Assembly (NCBI RefSeq): GCF_000297095.1
Contig: NZ_AEEA01000033.1
Span: forward strand, 1-21,365
DNA: 21,365 nt
Direction of reading: 5' to 3'
Source: Treponema primitia ZAS-1
GTDB taxonomy: Bacteria; Spirochaetota; Spirochaetia; Treponematales; Breznakiellaceae
The position numbers and the translations under genes are program-made. Position 1 is the stretch's first letter. Each line of letters begins with the position of its first letter. Below are positions 15,125 through 21,274 of this stretch, in pieces. A model generated the notes under the pieces. It was not told where the DNA came from. It worked only from the letters and a program-made list of their open reading frames with translations, and did not search any database.

Positions 15125-16303
15125 CTAAACAACGGCCGCCTCTCCGTTCGAGATATAAACCCTGGCGACCCGAGAACCAATTGTACCATAAAGTAATTCG
15201 AAGGTCTGCCCCGTATGCCGTTCGATGTCCCAGGTCTTAATCCGTTCATCTCCATCCCTGCCAATAAGGGTTACCTGCTGGCCTATCTCGCAGGGAATGC
15301 CGGTAACATCAATAAAGCTTTGATCCATACAAATACCCAAAAAATGAGTGCGTTTACCGCTGACAAGCACGGGACCCTGTGTTTTAGCCCAGGGCGGATA
15401 AATCCCGTCGGTAAAGCCTATGCTAAGGGTGGCTATCGTCATGGGCTTCTCCACCTTAAAATAGCGATGGTAACCGACACTTTCACCGGGATATACATTA
15501 TGTATACTTGTAACAAATGTACGGATTGATACCGACTCTTCAAGCCCAATGGGTTCCCGTCCGTCTTCCATCGCCAAATGACCAAGCACGGAAGCGCCTG
15601 AACGTACATGGGTGCAGTATGCATCCTTGAACCAGGCAATAGCAGCAGAGTTGCAGCAGTGAATGTATTTCGGCGAAATTCCCGCTCCTTTTACCTGCTC
15701 CACCGCTTCCTTGAATCTTCCAAACTGTTCTAATGCAAAGGGGTCGTTGTAATCAGCGGTTGAAGTGGCAAAATGCGTATAAATCCCAACAGTTTCCATG
15801 TTCTTTTTATTTCTCATGTAATCAAGCAGGGCGGCAAGATCTTTCCCCCCCCGCACACCGAGTCGGTTCATACCGGTTTCAATTTTTAAGTGAACCTTCG
15901 CGATCTTGCCCGCCTTACCCGCTAAATTGTTTAAAACATCCGCAGTTTTACTTTCAAAAAGTGGAATTTGCAGATCATATTCTACCACCGCTTCCAGAAG
16001 ATGCTGAGGCACGCCGCCTATTAAAAAGAGTTCGTTGGTAATACCGGCCTTCCTGAGCGTCACCGATTCACAGACCGCCGCATTGGCAATGAGCTTGGCG
16101 CCGCACCTTTCGGCAAATAATTTTGCCATTGGCACAAGACCGTAGCCATAGCAGTTTCCCTTTACCACAGGGATAATACCTATGTCCTTGCCAATATAAT
16201 TTTGCACCCGCCTAAAATTTCTTACAACTTCGTCTGTGTCCACCCGGAAATATGAACCACAGTAACCGATTAACGTAGGATCCACAAATTCGTTAATTGA
16301 CAT
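15125..16303 (-). CDS. alr: Alanine racemase family protein
   Basis: 392 residues from ATG 16303, with TGGAG eight bases upstream; an extended frame to 16336 lacks a good site. PLP lysine is Lys48 in PVVKGNCYGYG, a variant of the usual KANAYGHG; the second catalytic residue is the Tyr in GESVGYHRYF of the C-terminal beta domain. It interconverts L- and D-alanine or a related amino acid. The motif is atypical, so a broader or different specificity (serine, lysine, ornithine) is possible. It is the first gene of a unit with the D-amino-acid deacylase and is driven by a near-perfect promoter. D-alanine is also the product of OrtAB, giving it an obvious substrate. Confidence 0.88.
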   Translation of the reverse strand: MSINEFVDPTLIGYCGSYFRVDTDEVVRNFRRVQNYIGKDIGIIPVVKGNCYGYGLVPMAKLFAERCGAKLIANAAVCESVTLRKAGITNELFLIGGVPQHLLEAVVEYDLQIPLFESKTADVLNNLAGKAGKIAKVHLKIETGMNRLGVRGGKDLAALLDYMRNKKNMETVGIYTHFATSTADYNDPFALEQFGRFKEAVEQVKGAGISPKYIHCCNSAAIAWFKDAYCTHVRSGASVLGHLAMEDGREPIGLEESVSIRTFVTSIHNVYPGESVGYHRYFKVEKPMTIATLSIGFTDGIYPPWAKTQGPVLVSGKRTHFLGICMDQSFIDVTGIPCEIGQQVTLIGRDGDERIKTWDIERHTGQTFELLYGTIGSRVARVYISNGEAAVV

Positions 16304-16379
16304 CTTTGTCGCTCCATTTGAAACCGTTGGATGCATTCCAGTACCCGCCGCTACAGTAGTAATTCACAAAAATTTCATA

Positions 16380-16408
16380 AATATACAATCAAAAAATTCC
16401 CTTGTCAA
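16380..16408 (-). promoter_or_regulatory. Strong sigma-70 promoter of the alr-deacylase unit
   Basis: TTGACA and TATATT on the minus strand with an exact 17-bp spacer. The start would be near 16373, giving a leader of about 70 bases before the alr ATG. Confidence 0.78.
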
Positions 16409-16437
16409 GTAAATTTTATGCGTTTTTTGACCTTATT

Positions 16438-16453
16438 ATGTATATTTATACAT
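16438..16453. promoter_or_regulatory. Inverted repeat ATGTATA-TT-TATACAT in the alr/AKR control region
   Basis: A perfect 7-2-7 inverted repeat whose core is GTAT-N4-ATAC (16440-16451), the same form as two sites in the ord/orr control region. It lies between the promoters of alr and the AKR-like gene. Confidence 0.45.
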
Positions 16454-16478
16454 TTTTCCGAAAATATACGTAACCCCC

Positions 16479-16509
16479 TTGACCTGTAGTTGACCCCAGC
16501 CTGTATAGT
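16479..16509 (+). promoter_or_regulatory. Candidate promoter of the AKR-like gene with long spacer
   Basis: TTGACC (16479-16484) and TATAGT (16504-16509) are 19 bp apart. A second TTGACC occurs 11 bp after the first (16490-16495). The long spacer resembles promoters that need a MerR-type twist, but the spacer has no dyad, so this is only suggestive. Confidence 0.35.
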
Positions 16510-16566
16510 TGATCAAATACGTTTAGATGAGCGGTGCCGCAAAACGGTACGGGAAAGGAGTTTAGC

Positions 16567-17718
16567 GTGGAATATCGTACCATTGGAAGAACCGGAATAA
16601 AAGCAAGCGTTATCGGCCTTGGTTCCGAAGGAATCGCCCGCATTTCCGCCGAAGAAACTGAGCAGGTTATCGGCTTTGCTATTGATAGGGGGATAAACAT
16701 CCTTGACTGCTGTATGCCAGGCCTTGAAGTACAGAACCATATAAACCGGGCGCTGCGGGGTAAACGTGAAAAGGTGCTCATCCAGGGACACCTCGGGTCC
16801 TCCGCCACCGATGGCCAGTATGATGTAAACCGGGATATTGGGGTTTGCAAAAAAAATTTTGAAGCGCTTCTTAAAGGCTTGGGAACCGATTACATAGATT
16901 TTGGTATGTTCTTCTTCGTTGACACGGATAAAGATTTTTCCCTTTGTTTTGAAGATGAATTGCTGCGCTATGTCCTTGACTTAAAAGAAAAGGGGGTGAT
17001 CCGTGCTATCGGCGCAAGCTGCCATAACAGCGAAATTGCCAGCCGTATCGCCGGGACAGGGATTGTTGACCTTATCATGTTCAGCGTTAATCCTGTTTTT
17101 GACATGACCCCGGTTAATTCCGATATTTATGAGCTTCTCAATGACGCCAAACTCAAAGAAAAATTCCATCTGGAAATTGAGCCGGGCCGGGCGCGGTTTT
17201 ATCAGCTCTGCGAGCAGCGGCAGGTTTCCATAACGGTAATGAAAACCCTGCTCGCAGGAAAACTCCTCTCCCCGGAATTCTCGCCCCTAGGCAGGGCCAT
17301 GAGCGTCAGCCAATGTATTCACTACGCCCTTACCCGTCCCGCAGTCGCCAGCGTCCTTTTAGGCAGCAAAAGTGAAGATGAAATAAAGGACGCGCTCCGC
17401 TATTTTGACAAAAGCGAAATAGACTTGGATTACAGCGAATTTATCAAAGATTTTAAGGCATCGTCAAAGGGAGGCTGCCTTTACTGCAATCACTGCCAGC
17501 CCTGCCCGCAGGGTATTGATATAGCCGCCGTAACCCGTTATACCGACATTGCGGCGCTTAACGAAAAAAATATTCCTCCTACGGTACAGCAACACTACGG
17601 ATCACTTACCAAGCATGGATCGGACTGCATTTCGTGTAAAAACTGCGAACAAAAATGTCCCTTTAATATACCGGTTGCAGCAAACATGAAACGGGCCGCA
17701 GACCTATTCGGATTTTAA
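16567..17718 (+). CDS. Aldo/keto reductase-like protein with C-terminal 2x[4Fe-4S] ferredoxin domain
   Basis: 383 residues from GTG 16567, chosen because AAAGGAG lies 6 bases upstream. Residues 1 to about 290 form an AKR-type barrel (EYRTIGRTGIKASVIGLG; cofactor-end segment VLLGSKSEDEIKDAL). The C-terminus carries two cysteine clusters: CLYCNHCQPCP and CISCKNCEQKCP, typical of two 4Fe-4S sites. The family is COG1453-like. Of the classical Asp-Tyr-Lys-His tetrad only Asp remains (NILDCCMPG); the Tyr position is Gly/Pro, the Lys position is in VLIQGH, and His is Phe in DFGMFFFVD. It is therefore unlikely to reduce carbonyls in the usual way. Followed 5 bp later by the lipoprotein gene. Confidence 0.88.
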   Translation: MEYRTIGRTGIKASVIGLGSEGIARISAEETEQVIGFAIDRGINILDCCMPGLEVQNHINRALRGKREKVLIQGHLGSSATDGQYDVNRDIGVCKKNFEALLKGLGTDYIDFGMFFFVDTDKDFSLCFEDELLRYVLDLKEKGVIRAIGASCHNSEIASRIAGTGIVDLIMFSVNPVFDMTPVNSDIYELLNDAKLKEKFHLEIEPGRARFYQLCEQRQVSITVMKTLLAGKLLSPEFSPLGRAMSVSQCIHYALTRPAVASVLLGSKSEDEIKDALRYFDKSEIDLDYSEFIKDFKASSKGGCLYCNHCQPCPQGIDIAAVTRYTDIAALNEKNIPPTVQQHYGSLTKHGSDCISCKNCEQKCPFNIPVAANMKRAADLFGF

Positions 17719-17723
17719 TTCCG

Positions 17724-19094
17724 TTGAAAAATTCGGGGTTCTGTTTCCTTATAGCCGTGACCCTCGGCCTGACCGGGTGCGCCTTGTTCCCAAAAGACGG
17801 TACGCCAATAATACCGGATGAGCGGGCAGGGCCTAACTTGGTCATCTACTTTGCCGACAAAAAGGAAACCCGCCGTGTGGCAGAAGCTATTGCCCGGACG
17901 ACCGGAGGCGAACTGTTTGAAATAAGCGGCGGTACCGCACGAAAACGCCAAAAGCCGCTGCCTGACCTGTTGGATTACGAGACCTTTTTTGTGGGCGCCT
18001 CTCTTTCGGCGGGCCTGATTCCTGAGCCCCTTGAAGCGTTTCTTGCGGAAACCGATTTCTTTGACGGCAGGGTCATCCCCTTTTGGACCAGCATCGAATT
18101 TGCCGGGGATTTGAACGGTGAGTTTGAGAAACGCCTGCAAGGGGCGCGCTTCCTTCCCGGCGGAGCTTTTCTGTTTACCGGACGGGTAAAGGCGAAGGGA
18201 ATTGAGACCATGGCCGAAACCTGGGCTCTGGATATGCTTGCGGAACTTGGATTACGCAGGGCCGCGGGGGGACGCCAGGCTGAGGATATGGCTAAGCTGT
18301 TCGCGGCGGCCTATGGCAACCGTTTAGGCCCTGCGATCTTTCAGGACGGCGACTGGACTCTGGAGATGGACGGAGTCCGCTGGTATTATGCCCAGGGCAG
18401 ATTCCTCCTCAAGGAAGATGCGCAAAGGCCGGAGGATTTTCGTCCACCGTTTTTATACCGGTATTCTCCGGAGCCCCCGGGTAGTGCGGACGAGACGAGC
18501 CCGTGGCAAGACACGGCGAATCAGATCCTTTCCCGGCGGCAATATACCGACCCCTATGGGTCTAGCCGCATAACGGTCAACCCCGGCGCAAAGCGTTCTC
18601 CCTTTGTTGAGACCATCTGGCAAGGGGGGGACAGAACAGCGGCTTTCTCTCACCAGCAATGGATCAAATTTTTGGGATGGTCTTTGCAGATACACCAGGA
18701 TATCGCCGCGCCCCTGGGCAGGGCGGAAGCGCGTATTCAGGAACTGGCCAAAGACAGCCCGGAAATACAGGGGTGGATCAAAAACCTGGCAAGTATTACC
18801 GGCTGGAACTGGCGGAACGTTGCGGGGAGCGAAGCCCGCAGTTTTCATGCTTACGGGGTAGCGGTAGATTTACTGATGAAGACCCAGGCGGGTATGGAAA
18901 CCTACTGGCAGTGGACAGCCGCCAAAGGGATTGACTGGCGTACGGTCTCCGCCGAAAAAAAGCAAAACCCGCCCGCCCCGGTAATTCGTGCTTTCGAGGA
19001 ACAGGGCTTTATATGGGGCGGCAGATGGCCGCGCTATGACACCATGCACTTCGAGTACCACCCGGAACTGCTAATCCTGGGAACCGGCAGGTAA
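17724..19094 (+). CDS. Lipoprotein fusing a flavodoxin-like domain to an M15 (VanY-like) peptidase domain
   Basis: 456 residues from TTG, without a clear ribosome site, 5 bp after the AKR-like gene, so it may be translationally coupled. Signal peptide with lipobox LTGC; the lipidated Cys is 19. Residues about 38-195 resemble flavodoxin (NLVIYFADKKETRRVAEAIA, PEPLEAFLAETDFFDGRVIPFW), but the FMN-phosphate loop normally like SxTGNT is ADKKET. The C-terminal 120 residues are a zinc M15 peptidase: H375 and D382 in SFHAYGVAVDL, H442 in YDTMHFE. It probably trims wall peptides outside the membrane. The function of the flavodoxin part is unknown; loss of FMN binding is my inference. Confidence 0.85.
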   Translation: MKNSGFCFLIAVTLGLTGCALFPKDGTPIIPDERAGPNLVIYFADKKETRRVAEAIARTTGGELFEISGGTARKRQKPLPDLLDYETFFVGASLSAGLIPEPLEAFLAETDFFDGRVIPFWTSIEFAGDLNGEFEKRLQGARFLPGGAFLFTGRVKAKGIETMAETWALDMLAELGLRRAAGGRQAEDMAKLFAAAYGNRLGPAIFQDGDWTLEMDGVRWYYAQGRFLLKEDAQRPEDFRPPFLYRYSPEPPGSADETSPWQDTANQILSRRQYTDPYGSSRITVNPGAKRSPFVETIWQGGDRTAAFSHQQWIKFLGWSLQIHQDIAAPLGRAEARIQELAKDSPEIQGWIKNLASITGWNWRNVAGSEARSFHAYGVAVDLLMKTQAGMETYWQWTAAKGIDWRTVSAEKKQNPPAPVIRAFEEQGFIWGGRWPRYDTMHFEYHPELLILGTGR

Positions 19095-19346
19095 AAGGCC
19101 AGGTATTACTATTTCATTAAAATTATATCATTAACAAATTTACCTATTCCTTCATAATTATATCATGGCAATTTTACTAACGCAATGACTTTCCAAGCAA
19201 TCTAGTTAGTGGAATGGGTTTCGGGCATAATTTCCCTTAAAAATACACTATGTTTCTTTTTATGATTTTCTCCTTACGGTTTTTATGTCCCGCCGACAGA
19301 TTTGTTTATGTTTAACCGCAAAAGCGGGTAATACCTCCCTTGTTTT
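19095..19346. other. AT-rich non-coding gap with an 11-bp direct repeat
   Basis: No credible gene. AATTATATCAT occurs twice (19121-19131 and 19156-19166). A small CCGC/GCGG stem lies at about 19318 but without a T-run on either useful side. GC content drops from here rightward, marking the left edge of the accessory end of the window. Confidence 0.5.
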
Positions 19347-19943
19347 TTATATTTTATTAACAATTTTAATTAATGTTTTCGTTAATTCATTTATTATTGG
19401 TCTTAATTTTACCTTCATATCTAAATTATTTCCATGAACTAAATAATGCCTAATACCTTTAAAAAATTTTACATCTTCAAATTTATTTAGTTCAAACTGG
19501 TTTTTATATTTTTTATACAGGAGTTCTATTTCCTGTTTCAACTCAATATCCAATGATTTTTTTATCTCCTCTATTTTTATATTTTTTCTTTTTAATTTAT
19601 TCTCAAGAAGCTGATAAATTGCCAAATATTTACTAAAACCAAAACTTCTTTCGGAAGTTAATACAAAAACAAAATCTTCTTCTTTTTCGACGAATAAATA
19701 ATTATTGGTTTTTAATATAATTTGAATTGAATCATTTATTTGTGTTTCATCTTCATCATGTTTTTCAATATTCAAATAGATATTGCTGATTTTAAATAAT
19801 TCCTTATTAATATTTGATAGTAAACAAGACAGCATATTTAATTTTTCAATATAGTCTGTTTCTGATGATTTAACAATCGAAACATAAAAATACATACCTG
19901 CATAATCATTTACATTAAACCCATAATTTATAATTTTTAACAA
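19347..19943 (-). CDS. HEPN-like hypothetical protein, C-terminal part of a split gene
   Basis: 198 residues if started at TTG 19943, which has no ribosome site; the frame is open to 19988. Very AT-rich (Lys, Ile, Asn, Glu dominate), unlike the genes to the left, suggesting acquisition by transfer. Near the C-terminus FKGIRHYLVHGNN fits the Rx4H motif of HEPN-domain RNases and related toxins. A single -1 frame change at the A7 run (19984-19990, minus sense) would join it to the upstream 89-residue frame, giving about 286 residues with the plausible junction DHVDKKNQYTIQKPSEEIKY. So I think this is the back half of one gene. Family not recognised beyond the motif. Confidence 0.6.
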   Translation of the reverse strand: MLKIINYGFNVNDYAGMYFYVSIVKSSETDYIEKLNMLSCLLSNINKELFKISNIYLNIEKHDEDETQINDSIQIILKTNNYLFVEKEEDFVFVLTSERSFGFSKYLAIYQLLENKLKRKNIKIEEIKKSLDIELKQEIELLYKKYKNQFELNKFEDVKFFKGIRHYLVHGNNLDMKVKLRPIINELTKTLIKIVNKI

Positions 19944-20206
19944 ATATTTGATTTCTTCTGAAGGTTTTTGAATAGTATATTGATTTTTTTATCTACATGA
20001 TCCTGTATCGGTAAAATATCATTCCTTATAGTTTTTGGTTCAACCTCTATTATTAATTCTGTAATACCGTTGTATTCAAATCCAAATGGAAATTTTTTTA
20101 TCTTATTATTAGAAATAAGAAAATTAATATGCGATTCATATTGCTCTTCATCAAACAGTATATCATCAATTTTATCAAAATCAATATCGACTTTCAAATT
20201 TTTCAT
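19937..20206 (-). CDS. Hypothetical protein, N-terminal part of the split HEPN-like gene
   Basis: 89 residues from ATG 20206, preferred over ATG 20212 because AAGGAG lies 7 bases before the former and only 1 before the latter. Acidic and AT-rich: KVDIDFDKIDDILFDEEQYE, then FPFGFEYNGITELIIEVEP. Its final residues (after DHVDKK) are probably out-of-frame reading past an A7 run; the next gene continues in the -1 frame and overlaps it by 7 bp. Either two overlapping genes, a programmed or transcriptional slip, a decay mutation, or a sequencing error. No domain recognised. Confidence 0.6.
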   Translation of the reverse strand: MKNLKVDIDFDKIDDILFDEEQYESHINFLISNNKIKKFPFGFEYNGITELIIEVEPKTIRNDILPIQDHVDKKINILFKNLQKKSNIC

Positions 20207-20224
20207 TTCCATTCTCCTTAATTC

Positions 20225-20253
20225 ATTATATTATATCTTTATAAATATGGTAA
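20225..20253 (-). promoter_or_regulatory. Candidate promoter of the split HEPN-like gene
   Basis: TTACCA and TATAAT on the minus strand with a 17-bp spacer; start near 20218, directly at the ribosome site. In such AT-rich DNA a TATAAT match has low weight. Confidence 0.35.
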
Positions 20254-20331
20254 GATGTATTTTGCCTAACGAGATATATACGCCTAATAATACGATCAAT
20301 TCAAAAGCCAGTTAAAATACCTGCCGAATAA

Positions 20332-20490
20332 TTCAAATTCCCGATCACGAAAACAATTAAATTTGGGGAGTATGATCCGGGCAAGATGAACATCCAGGTT
20401 CCGGAGGTCTATGTCGTCGGCGTGGCTCCTCCGGTAAAGGCGCCGAAAAAAGACTGGTATGAATTTACGAAAAGACTGAAAATGCTTTAG
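20332..20490 (+). pseudogene. Gene remnant (C-terminal fragment, unknown family)
   Basis: A 52-codon frame between stops, richer in GC than its surroundings. It reads EYDPGKMNIQVPEVYVVG, then APPVKAPKKDWYEFTKRLKML and stop. Only an internal ATG (20386) without a ribosome site is available. Codon use looks like the main chromosome, so it is probably the tail of a former gene cut by a deletion or insertion. It ends where the next, opposite-strand fragment ends. I do not recognise the family. Confidence 0.4.
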
Positions 20491-20657
20491 CGGGATTTGT
20501 GTATTTTTTCCTTCATAATGATAGAGGGGGATGGCGGATCTGTTTTTTTTCAGGCAAAATCATCGCTGTCAAAACAAGGCAGTTTTAGGGATTCCGCAAG
20601 GCGCTGTCCCAGGGTTGTTGCTCCGCAGCCTGCGGGACCGCAGATATATATACGCAT
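20487..20657 (-). pseudogene. Truncated P-loop kinase-like gene with in-frame TGA
   Basis: Begins at ATG 20657 with a good GGGGAGGG site. Reads MRIYICGPAGCGATTLGQR, then LAESLKLPCFDSDDFA, TGA (20550-20552), KKTDPPSPS and soon stops. This is the start of an AAA/adenylate-kinase-like family in which the loop is GxxGxGxTTLG and a DTDDYxW...TDPP motif follows; the TGA sits where that family has Trp (TGG to TGA). Similarity to the family fades after DPP and the remaining two thirds are missing. So both a nonsense change and a truncation. Family recall is from memory, moderately sure. Confidence 0.55.
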
Positions 20658-20723
20658 TATACCCTCCCCGGTTTAAACTCCTTCTGCCTCTGCCGATTAT
20701 TTACTTGTGATTATAGCTGTATT

Positions 20724-20864
20724 TTAAGATTTTTCAACAATACGCAAGGCGGCTTGTCTATTTGGGATATAAGTAATACTATTCATTTTGAGGTGGATGT
20801 ATGAGTTATCAGGAAGAATAACAGTTATTTTGTTTTGGGTATTCTCTATTGTTTCCATAATCAT
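20724..20864 (-). CDS. Small hypothetical protein (46 residues)
   Basis: ATG 20864 preceded by GGGAGAGAG. Sequence starts MIMETIENTQNKITVILPDN and ends QAALRIVEKS. The frame continues upstream through INHEGHEEEP, encoded by CCACGAAGGGCACGAAG-type DNA that recurs in many bacterial genomes next to small ORFs. It may be a real small protein or the end of a decayed gene. No family recognised. Confidence 0.35.
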   Translation of the reverse strand: MIMETIENTQNKITVILPDNSYIHLKMNSITYIPNRQAALRIVEKS

Positions 20865-20938
20865 TCTCTCTCCCTTTCCCTCCCCCGTGTAAGCGGGCTC
20901 TTCTTCGTGCCCTTCGTGGTTTATCGCTTCCCCCGCTA

Positions 20939-21264
20939 TTACCCTGTTTTTAATGGTACATATATTTCGATTATTGATTCATTATTATTCCATCTATAAT
21001 TATTCAATTCAAAATGAAAATAGTTTGTTTTATCCAATATCAAATTACTATCAGGGATTATCTTTTTATACATCGTGTATAAACTATTTTTTAAATTATA
21101 CATTGATCCAATATGCTGAAATACCGCATAATTTCCACCTATAATTTTATATTCTTCAAAATATGTATTTCATAATTATTTTCAACAGGTATTCCACAAA
21201 AATATTTATATACATTTTCTGTTGGTAGTGTCAATAATATTTCGCAAAATTGATTTGCAGCCAT
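20939..21264 (-). pseudogene. Frameshifted GyrI-like / AraC effector-binding domain remnant
   Basis: Two overlapping frames make up one domain. From ATG 21264 the first reads MAANQFCEILLTLPTENVYK, then YFCGIPVENNYEIHI before going out of frame at an ATTTTG run near 21157. The second continues FEEYKIIGGNYAVFQHIG, later FELNNYRWNNNE and IIEIYVPLKTG, with a natural stop at 20939-20941. GGxYAVFxHxG and the final IYVPL strand are typical of GyrI-like small-molecule-binding domains of AraC-type regulators. One missing base restores the frame. The N-terminal portion of the usual 150 residues also seems lost. Confidence 0.55.
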
Positions 21265-21274
21265 ATAAATAAAA

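Noticed and set aside
20953..21144. 63-codon plus-strand frame rich in Tyr and Ile
   Set aside because: It is the complement of the GyrI-like remnant, which is the better explanation; no ribosome site.
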